From Gammaproteobacteria bacterium (GTDB lineage Bacteria; Pseudomonadota; Gammaproteobacteria; Comchoanobacterales; Comchoanobacteraceae): a stretch of 9,360 bases of DNA. The notes under the pieces are model-generated. The model saw only the letters and a program-made list of their open reading frames with translations. It did no database searches and was not told the origin of the DNA. Below are positions 1-5,480 of this stretch, piece by piece. Made by a program: the position numbers and the translations under genes. The stretch is from positions 1 to 9,360 of the forward strand of contig JAURNZ010000053.1 of the NCBI GenBank assembly GCA_030829925.1, written 5' to 3'. Within the stretch, counting starts at the first letter, position 1. Each line of letters opens with the position of its first letter.

Positions 1-974
1 CATTAGTACCAAATCGAGAATTTGATCAAATCATGGCTACTGGTGAAATTGTGAGTGCAAGCCTTATGGCACTTGCACTGGAATCTCTTGGTTTAAAGGC
101 AATGTCGATGACAGGTATGCAAGCTGGTATTCAAACAACTGATTTGCATCAAGATGCAAGTATTCAAGAGATTCAAGCAGATCATATCAAACAGTTAATT
201 GAGCAAGGCATTATTCCGGTAGTGACGGGCTTTCAAGGATATTGTGGCCAACATGTGACAACACTTGGTAGAGGCGGCTCAGATCTCACTGCGGTTGCAT
301 TGGCTCATGCGCTGGATGCTGAAAATTGCTGGATTTATACAGATGTTAAAGGTGTTCATGCCATAGACCCCAATGTTGTTCCTAATGATGACATTTTTGA
401 ACAAATCGGTTATGAAACCATGATGCAAATGGCTTTTGCTGGTGCTGAAGTGATTCAGTATGCTGCTATTGATTATGCAAATAAATATCAAGTTCCTCTC
501 AGGGTTTGCTCTACTTTTGAGCCAGGCATTGGCACATTGATTAATCAAAGCAGGATCTTTGATAAGCCAATTATTGTAAAATCATCTGGCTTAACTAAGC
601 TTTCATTCCAAAAAAATAACGAAAATACGTATGAGGACTTATTTGCAAATAATATTTTATATAGTAGCGAGAGTTGTCACTTGCTCAACATGCTTCTACC
701 AGAAATTAAAACAAAGCTTAAGCTTGTTAATCGCTCAGACGCAATAGAAGATATATTGCCAAATCAAACGCTAGTAACAGTGTTTCTGCCTAGTCAAGCT
801 TGGCATAAAGTTTTCTCCCATGCATTAAGTGAGATATTATATGCTACGACAATGGTGTCTGAAGAAAATAACCATGTACTTAGGGTGCTAGTCCCAGACT
901 ATAAGATGACATTTGTGTTAACTAATTTATATCAAATGACACAAGTTTCACTTGAGGGTGTTAATCAGGATTGA
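1..974 (+). CDS. lysC: Aspartate kinase (aspartokinase), 3' part; start lies outside the window
   Basis: Aspartokinase phosphorylates aspartate, the first step towards lysine, threonine, methionine and diaminopimelate. The frame is open from base 3, so the ATG at base 33 is internal and not a start: the residues before it (REFDQI) and after it (MATGEIVSA) continue the family's STGEQVS region. About 323 residues are visible. Counting from that Met, family motifs are SMTGMQAGIQT (25-35), VVTGFQG (63-69), TTLGRGGSDLTAVALA (76-91, the nucleotide-binding loop), IYTDVKGVHAIDPNVVP (101-117) and KYQVPLRVCSTF (151-162). The usual GAKVLHPRSVE stretch reads GAEVIQYAAID. After about residue 183, where two ACT regulatory domains are expected, the sequence is poorly conserved, although residues 246-305 still suggest an ACT fold. 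It lies upstream of csrA with no clear terminator between. The family is certain; feedback behaviour cannot be read. Confidence 0.93.
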   Translation, partial: LVPNREFDQIMATGEIVSASLMALALESLGLKAMSMTGMQAGIQTTDLHQDASIQEIQADHIKQLIEQGIIPVVTGFQGYCGQHVTTLGRGGSDLTAVALAHALDAENCWIYTDVKGVHAIDPNVVPNDDIFEQIGYETMMQMAFAGAEVIQYAAIDYANKYQVPLRVCSTFEPGIGTLINQSRIFDKPIIVKSSGLTKLSFQKNNENTYEDLFANNILYSSESCHLLNMLLPEIKTKLKLVNRSDAIEDILPNQTLVTVFLPSQAWHKVFSHALSEILYATTMVSEENNHVLRVLVPDYKMTFVLTNLYQMTQVSLEGVNQD

Positions 975-1002
975 GTTAATAGCTCTTCAAGAATAAGAAA
1001 TT

Positions 1003-1019
1003 TTACAAAAAACTTGTAA
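1003..1019. repeat. Short inverted repeat overlapping the csrA -35 region
   Basis: TTACAA (1003-1008) and TTGTAA (1014-1019) are exact inverted copies separated by five bases. The right arm is also the proposed -35 hexamer of the csrA promoter, so it could be an operator. A six-base AT-rich palindrome in AT-rich DNA can also arise by chance. Confidence 0.3.
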
Positions 1020-1043
1020 TATTATGCTCACAAGATCTATACT
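1014..1043 (+). promoter_or_regulatory. Probable csrA-rnr promoter, sigma70 with sigmaS-like -10
   Basis: A -35 hexamer TTGTAA (1014-1019) and a -10 hexamer TATACT (1038-1043) are separated by 18 bases. The extended -10, TCTATACTTA, matches the enterobacterial RpoS (sigmaS) preference KCTAYACTTAA closely, and also serves as a good sigma70 -10. Transcription would start near 1050, leaving a leader of about 124 bases before csrA. In E. coli csrA is known to have sigmaS-dependent promoters. The promoter is inferred from sequence only. Confidence 0.6.
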
Positions 1044-1067
1044 TACATAGTAATCACTGGAGTTTGC

Positions 1068-1094
1068 ATGTTTAGTGTAATAAACAGTGTCTAA
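1068..1094 (+). other. Possible 8-codon leader peptide in the csrA 5' region
   Basis: ATG at 1068 opens MFSVINSV and stops with TAA at 1092-1094. A Shine-Dalgarno-like ACTGGAG (1056-1062) lies five bases before it, just downstream of the proposed transcription start. It may be a translated leader ORF or chance: eight codons carry no conservation signal visible here. Confidence 0.2.
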
Positions 1095-1160
1095 ATTCTT
1101 TAATGAGCATTGCCTTCATTGGTAATAAGAGATACATTAAATTTAAAGGATTTAGATTTA

Positions 1161-1167
1161 TAAGGAG
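1161..1167 (+). promoter_or_regulatory. csrA ribosome binding site
   Basis: TAAGGAG lies six bases before the ATG at 1174 and is the strongest Shine-Dalgarno in the window. It contains a GGA, so CsrA binding here would directly block ribosome entry. Confidence 0.8.
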
Positions 1168-1173
1168 ATTGTA

Positions 1174-1398
1174 ATGTTAATATTGACACGCCGAGTTGGT
1201 GAAACTTTAATAATAAATGACAACATTAAACTAACGGTACTAGGTGTCAGAGGACATCAAGTGCGAATCGGTGTTGATGCACCCAAGGACGTTTCAGTTC
1301 ATCGTCAAGAGATTTATGAAAAAATTCAAAAAGAATCACCAGAACAAGAGAACAACTCAACTACACACGGGACGACAGATCACTCTGACAATGCTTAG
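1174..1398 (+). CDS. csrA: Carbon storage regulator CsrA, RNA-binding translational regulator
   Basis: CsrA is a small homodimeric RNA-binding protein that binds GGA motifs, usually near ribosome binding sites, and represses or stabilises mRNAs for metabolism, motility and, in pathogens, life-cycle switching. The 74-residue product starts MLILTRRVGETLII and carries the family signatures VLGVRGHQVRIGVDAPKDV and SVHRQEIYEKI. The RNA-contacting residues L4, R6 and R44 (in VHR) are all present. The core ends near residue 53. The remaining roughly 20 residues are polar, rich in S, T, N, H and acidic residues, and make the protein longer than the 61-residue E. coli CsrA. The start is fixed by TAAGGAG six bases upstream. 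rnr follows after six bases, so the two are probably co-transcribed and translationally coupled. Confidence 0.97.
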   Translation: MLILTRRVGETLIINDNIKLTVLGVRGHQVRIGVDAPKDVSVHRQEIYEKIQKESPEQENNSTTHGTTDHSDNA

Positions 1399-1404
1399 TG
1401 AAGT

Positions 1405-3492
1405 ATGTCTATGAAAGATCCTTTTTACCGATCTGAAAAAAAACGTTATAAAAATCCTATTCCTAGTCGTGAATGGATCATCCAGAATTTACAAAAATTT
1501 AAGGCACCTATTTCACAAGAACAACTTAAAAAGCGTTTTAACATTAAAGGCGAAGAAGCAACGACAGCTTTTCAGAAAAGATTAAATGCTATGGTCAGAG
1601 ATGGCCAGTTATTAAAGAATAGAAATGATGATTATGTACTAGTTAAACAAATGGGTTTATGTCGAGGCTATATTCATTATGGTAAAGACCGCCAGCCATA
1701 TTTATATGATGAAGACACTCAAAGTAAAATTAGTATATCAGGTTATCAATTAACAGAATTAATTGAAAACGATTACATTCTAGCTCGTTCAATACAAGCA
1801 GACCAAGCCATCATTGTTGAAGTGCTGTCTCGTTCACTGACAGAAATTGTTGGGCGAGTTCAAACAGACCAGGGAATAACCTCAATTATTCCTTTAAAGC
1901 CTTGTTGTTATACAGCTCCAATTTTATTGCCGCAGAAGAATCCAATCAAAAATGGGACAATGATTAGAGCCAAAATTATTGATTACCCAAAACCTGGTAG
2001 ACCAATCATTGTTGAGCTGATAGAAGAAATTTCTAGTGAAAGCAATATCAGTGAAAAAGTTGAAACCGTTTGTCATGCATATGACATTCCAGTAGCAATC
2101 GAATGTCAAACATCGTTTGATAAAAATATTTGTTTAGATAATCGGGAAGATTGGCGACATCTACCATTTGTAACCATTGATGGTAATGATGCGAAAGATT
2201 TTGATGATGCGTTGTATGTCGAACATAAAGCCAATGGATATGATGTATACGTTGCTATTGCAGATGTTAGTCATTACGTTACACCAGGTTCTGATTTAGA
2301 TAAAGAAGCAAGAAATAGATCAACATCAGTTTATTTCCCAGGTTGTGTTGTGCCTATGTTGCCAGAAGTTCTTTCTAATGACTTGTGTTCTTTAGTGCCG
2401 CATCAAGACCGTTATGTGATGGGCGTTAAAGTATGCCTAGATCTTAAAGGTCATGTGGAAAGTTATACCTTGCACGAAGCCATTATTCATTCGCATGCAC
2501 GATTAACCTATGAACAAGTAGAAACTTTTATTCAAAAGACAGCAAAGATTCCTAAGGGGATTGAACGATCACTAAAGCCAATGATTGCACTTGCGGATAT
2601 TTTGATTGATTTAAAACACTCTAGAGGTGCGCTAAAATTTAATCGACAAGAAATAGTTCCCGTTTTTAATAATGATGATATTGTGGACTTTAAACATATT
2701 GGATCAATGGCATCTATGAAGCTAGTTGAAGTATATATGTTGTTAGCCAATGAATTGGTAGCAAGTTATTGTGAGAAGCATCAATTGCCATGTTTGTATC
2801 GCAATCATGGCAAACCAGATCCAGAAAAGTTATTTGGATTATTCCAAGTCCTAAGTTCACTTGGATTAAAGACGCCAATGCGAAAAAAAGATTTAACATC
2901 AAAACAGCTATCTAAGTTGATGGAAAAAGTTCAAGATAAAATGAAGACGAATGTTTATGATATTCTGATGTTAAGGGCATTGCCTCAAGCCATTTATAGT
3001 TCTAACTGTCAAGGACACTTTGGTCTTGCGTATCAGTATTATCTTCATTTCACCTCTCCTATACGTAGGTATCCTGATTTAATTGTTCATCAACAATTAA
3101 AACGATTGATGCACGGCCAAAATACGGAAATAGCAAATTTAAATCAAGTTGCTAGTCATTGCTCATATGCTGAAAGAAGAGCAGAGCAAGCGTCTCGATG
3201 GATAGAAAATGATTTGAAATGTAAATTTATAGAACATCAGATTGGTAAATGCTTTTCAGGACGTATTTCGTCTGTAATGAATTTTGGGGTATTTGTAACG
3301 ATTGAGGCCTTTGGGATTGATGGAATGATTCATATTTCTAAACTACCTAAAGACTATTATGATTTTGATCCAGAAAAAATGATTTTAACTGGTAGAAAAA
3401 ATAATCAAGTTTTTGCGTTGGGTGATCAAATACAAATTAAAGTTTATAAAATTGATATTGAAAATCAGCGTATTGACTTTATACTTAACTAA
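1405..3492 (+). CDS. rnr: Ribonuclease R, 3'-to-5' exoribonuclease without a basic C-terminal tail
   Basis: RNase R degrades structured RNA, mRNA fragments and defective rRNA processively from the 3' end in the cytoplasm. The product (695 residues from the first ATG) resembles E. coli RNase R from its N-terminus: KDPFYRSEKKRYKNPIPSREWI. In order it shows a winged-helix domain (about 24-80), two cold-shock domains (about 82-210), the RNB catalytic domain (about 250-575) and an S1 domain (about 614-694). The metal-binding aspartates are D259, D265, D267 and D268 in TIDGNDAKDFDDA; HFTSPIRRYPD (548-558) is the other hallmark. It stops right after the S1 domain, so the Lys-rich tail of about 85 residues in the 813-residue E. 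coli enzyme is absent. A purine stretch GTGAAG (1398-1403) is too close to ATG 1405 but seven bases from ATG 1411, so initiation at 1411 (693 residues) is likely. Its 3' end overlaps the convergent gene by eight bases. Confidence 0.95.
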   Translation: MSMKDPFYRSEKKRYKNPIPSREWIIQNLQKFKAPISQEQLKKRFNIKGEEATTAFQKRLNAMVRDGQLLKNRNDDYVLVKQMGLCRGYIHYGKDRQPYLYDEDTQSKISISGYQLTELIENDYILARSIQADQAIIVEVLSRSLTEIVGRVQTDQGITSIIPLKPCCYTAPILLPQKNPIKNGTMIRAKIIDYPKPGRPIIVELIEEISSESNISEKVETVCHAYDIPVAIECQTSFDKNICLDNREDWRHLPFVTIDGNDAKDFDDALYVEHKANGYDVYVAIADVSHYVTPGSDLDKEARNRSTSVYFPGCVVPMLPEVLSNDLCSLVPHQDRYVMGVKVCLDLKGHVESYTLHEAIIHSHARLTYEQVETFIQKTAKIPKGIERSLKPMIALADILIDLKHSRGALKFNRQEIVPVFNNDDIVDFKHIGSMASMKLVEVYMLLANELVASYCEKHQLPCLYRNHGKPDPEKLFGLFQVLSSLGLKTPMRKKDLTSKQLSKLMEKVQDKMKTNVYDILMLRALPQAIYSSNCQGHFGLAYQYYLHFTSPIRRYPDLIVHQQLKRLMHGQNTEIANLNQVASHCSYAERRAEQASRWIENDLKCKFIEHQIGKCFSGRISSVMNFGVFVTIEAFGIDGMIHISKLPKDYYDFDPEKMILTGRKNNQVFALGDQIQIKVYKIDIENQRIDFILN

Positions 3493-5185
3493 CCTTGTGA
3501 AAAATAAATAATTCATTCCTTACAGGTTGGTGTTGTTCATAACGAATATTCGTTTTTTCATGCTTTAATAATAAGCAGCCATATTGAGCCATCAGATCGA
3601 TCAAATAATCTCTATTGTGTTTAAAGCGACCAGATACAGATAAGCAGTATGTTTCTTTAGAATCGCTAGTGTTTTCAATCGAGCAAGCAATCACTCCATT
3701 TTGATTAAGAACGCTCGACATTTGTTCAATAACTTGAGTCAAATCACCAATATATGGTAAGCAATCTGCAATGAAAAAAAGATCAACTTTTTCAGGCCAT
3801 TGTATATCAGGTATAAAGCCTTCGATGAATGAATCATAGCATGCTGTTTTGTTTGCTATTGTAATCATGTTTTTTGAGCAATCAACCCCAGTTAGTATTT
3901 TTGACCATGGTTTAATGTATGTGGCAGCAAGACCTGTGCCACAGCCAAGGTCTACAGTATGATGCCATTGTTCTTTTTTGGGTTCCAAAACATCTTGAAT
4001 TAATTCAGACAGCTTCTCATGACCACTATACTTTAAAACTTGTGTTAAGTGATCATCGTATGTCGAGGCATAGTCATCAAATAATTGACTGACATACGCT
4101 TTTGGGCATTGAGTAAAGTCGGCTTGTTTGGATTGTTTTAATGCAGCTAATAAGAATTTTACTTGAACATTATCTGGCATTAAAGTAAGTGCTCGTTCAT
4201 AAAATGGGATGGCATCATTAGGCTTGTTCTGTTTTAAAGCAAGGGTGCCTAAGTTGTGAAGTGTGTCTCCATGATTTGGGTTTAGCATAAGGTCTTTATG
4301 GAAATAGCTGCTGGCATCCTCAAATTTATTTTTATATTGATAACAGACGCCAATGTTGTATAGCGTTTGTTCACATTTAGGGTTCATTTGTAGGCATTGG
4401 AACCAACATTGAAGAGCCTCGCCAAGTTTTTGTTGATGAAAATAAACAGATGCAAGGTTGTGACAGTTTTCAAAGTTAAAGGGCTCTAATTCATATGCTT
4501 TGTTAAACGACAACAAGGCTTTGTCACTCTCATCGTTGCCTAGATAAGCGCACCCCAGTCCATGATGTATCCTGAAAGATGGCTCTATGATTAATGCTTT
4601 TTTGAAATAAGTAACTGCATCATCATATAAAGACTGTTGTAAATAACATTCGCCAAGATTGATTAAAACAGCCTGGTTTAAAGGGTTTGATTTCAGTGCA
4701 TCTAAAAAGCTTCTTGTTGCGGGTTTTAATTTTTTTTGGTTGAATTGACTGAGTCCTAGGTTATGAAGTAAGTCCTCATTTTGTTCGCTTACAGAAAGTG
4801 CTTTAGCAAAGTAAGCTTCAGCAGTCACAAACTGTTTTTGTTTATAGTGCAAAAGCCCAAGGTTTTTTAATACACCCAAATGTCCTGGTTGTATGGATAA
4901 GACTATATTGAAATGTTCTTCACTTAGATCATATTGATTTAGTTTAGTATACACATGTCCAATATTGTTATGTAAGGTAATGTTATCTGGCTCAATATCA
5001 AGGCCTCTTTTAAAGGCTGCAAGTGCACTATCAAGCATCTCAAGTTGCCCATACCCAATGCCTAAAAGTTGCCAGCCATTGATGTCATTTGGAAAACTTT
5101 TGACATGTGACTCATAATAGTTGATGGCACCTTCAATGTTGCCAGCTTGATGTTCTTGAAACCATTTAAGTAGTGATTTATGCAT
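3485..5185 (-). CDS. TPR-repeat protein with C-terminal SAM-dependent methyltransferase domain
   Basis: The 566-residue product has two parts. Residues about 3-340 hold roughly ten consecutive 34-residue tetratricopeptide repeats, recognisable from recurring patterns such as NLGLLHYKQKQFVTAEAYFAKAL and DAIPFYERALTLMPDN. Residues about 360-566 are a class I methyltransferase: the linker YVSQLFDDYASTYDDHL (364-380), SAM motif I VDLGCGTGLA (411-420), an acidic residue ending the next strand (GVDCSKNM, 433-440), FFIADCLPYIGDL (470-482) and VLNQNGVIACSIE (492-504). This arrangement matches predicted TPR-containing methyltransferases (COG4976-like). No signal peptide or membrane segment is seen, so it is probably cytoplasmic. 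The substrate is unknown; the TPRs probably recruit a protein partner. The start has only a weak ribosome site (AAGAA) behind a T-run. A minus-strand promoter in the AT-rich upstream gap is likely but not clear. It is convergent with rnr and divergent from the tRNAs, so it is a single-gene unit. Confidence 0.85.
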   Translation of the reverse strand: MHKSLLKWFQEHQAGNIEGAINYYESHVKSFPNDINGWQLLGIGYGQLEMLDSALAAFKRGLDIEPDNITLHNNIGHVYTKLNQYDLSEEHFNIVLSIQPGHLGVLKNLGLLHYKQKQFVTAEAYFAKALSVSEQNEDLLHNLGLSQFNQKKLKPATRSFLDALKSNPLNQAVLINLGECYLQQSLYDDAVTYFKKALIIEPSFRIHHGLGCAYLGNDESDKALLSFNKAYELEPFNFENCHNLASVYFHQQKLGEALQCWFQCLQMNPKCEQTLYNIGVCYQYKNKFEDASSYFHKDLMLNPNHGDTLHNLGTLALKQNKPNDAIPFYERALTLMPDNVQVKFLLAALKQSKQADFTQCPKAYVSQLFDDYASTYDDHLTQVLKYSGHEKLSELIQDVLEPKKEQWHHTVDLGCGTGLAATYIKPWSKILTGVDCSKNMITIANKTACYDSFIEGFIPDIQWPEKVDLFFIADCLPYIGDLTQVIEQMSSVLNQNGVIACSIENTSDSKETYCLSVSGRFKHNRDYLIDLMAQYGCLLLKHEKTNIRYEQHQPVRNELFIFHKVS

Positions 5186-5221
5186 AAAAAAATTCTTGTT
5201 TGTTAAAGTCTTTACATTAAC

Positions 5222-5274
5222 ATATTTTTTTCATATTAAAAAATGTTGCGGTCGCATAAAAAAAACGCTATAGT
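5222..5274 (+). promoter_or_regulatory. Strong stable-RNA promoter with UP-like element for the tRNA operon
   Basis: TTGCGG (-35, 5246-5251) and TATAGT (-10, 5269-5274) are spaced by exactly 17 bases, and the spacer contains an eight-A run. Immediately upstream, 5222-5243 is entirely A/T except for one C, with T-tract then A-tract order; it fits the E. coli UP-element consensus at about 10 of 14 constrained positions when aligned at -59 to -38. Such an element recruits the alpha subunit of RNA polymerase and is typical of rRNA and tRNA promoters. Transcription would start near 5281, giving a leader of about 16 bases before tRNA-Val. Confidence 0.75.
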
Positions 5275-5293
5275 CATAGCTTAAGTGAGCTAT
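5267..5293. repeat. Nested inverted repeats across the tRNA promoter -10 and start site
   Basis: GCTAT (5267-5271) is inverted as ATAGC (5276-5280), and ATAGCT (5276-5281) is inverted again as AGCTAT (5288-5293). Three alternating arms therefore span the -10, the start site and the leader. They could be an operator or leader structure, but AT-rich composition makes chance possible. Confidence 0.3.
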
Positions 5294-5296
5294 ATC

Positions 5297-5372
5297 GGGT
5301 ACTTAGCTCAGTTGGTAGAGCGTCGCCTTTACACGGCGAATGTCGGGGGTTCAAGTCCCTCAGTACCCACCA
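5297..5372 (+). tRNA. tRNA-Val (anticodon UAC)
   Basis: The 76-base gene folds as a standard cloverleaf. The acceptor stem GGGTACT pairs with AGTACCC (5362-5368), followed by A and an encoded CCA (5370-5372). The D-arm is TAGCTCAGTTGGTAGAG. The anticodon stem TCGCC/GGCGA encloses loop TTTACAC, giving anticodon TAC at 5330-5332, which reads valine GUN codons, mainly GUA and GUG. The T-arm contains GGTTCAAGTCC. It is the first gene after the tRNA promoter, with tRNA-Asp five bases downstream in the same precursor. Confidence 0.97.
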
Positions 5373-5377
5373 ACGCG

Positions 5378-5454
5378 GGAGTGGTAGTTCAGTTGGTTAG
5401 AATACCGGCCTGTCACGCCGGGGGTCGCGGGTTCGAGTCCCGTCCACTCCGCCA
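5378..5454 (+). tRNA. tRNA-Asp (anticodon GUC)
   Basis: The 77-base gene is nearly the same as E. coli tRNA-Asp. The acceptor stem GGAGTGG pairs with CCACTCC (5444-5450), followed by discriminator G and an encoded CCA (5452-5454). The anticodon stem CCGGC/GCCGG encloses loop CTGTCAC, placing anticodon GTC at 5412-5414; the T-arm has GGGTTCGAGTCCC. It shares a precursor with the preceding tRNA-Val. No terminator follows, and ppiD begins 26 bases later. Confidence 0.97.
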
Positions 5455-5480
5455 TTAACTGACATTTACAGAGATTCGAT

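Larger units (their letters stand above)
1056..1167 (+). promoter_or_regulatory. csrA leader with GGA motifs, candidate CsrA autoregulation region
   Basis: The leader has three GGA motifs, the core of CsrA-binding sites: CTGGAG (GGA at 1059-1061), AAAGGAT (1148-1150) and TAAGGAG (1164-1166). The third is the csrA Shine-Dalgarno itself. The last two start 16 bases apart, a distance one CsrA dimer could bridge. The GG of the middle motif sits in the loop of a weak A-U hairpin (TAAAT 1138-1142 with ATTTA 1150-1154). A separate hairpin pairs 1109-1114 with 1121-1126. E. coli CsrA represses its own translation through leader sites like these; here it is inference. Confidence 0.45.

Noticed and set aside
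33..35. ATG at 33 as the start of lysC
   Set aside because: The same frame is open to the window edge and the upstream residues continue the aspartokinase sequence, so the gene is cut by the window rather than starting here.
279..548. 89-codon open frame antisense to lysC
   Set aside because: It lies wholly within the conserved aspartokinase catalytic domain, has no ribosome site and encodes nothing recognisable.
975..1013. Rho-independent terminator after lysC
   Set aside because: The only inverted repeat nearby is AT-only in effect and is not followed by a T-run, so it cannot be called a terminator.
1924..2902. Three antisense open frames (1924-2109, 2532-2750, 2714-2902) within rnr
   Set aside because: All are short, lie inside the conserved RNase R coding sequence and have no family resemblance or ribosome site.
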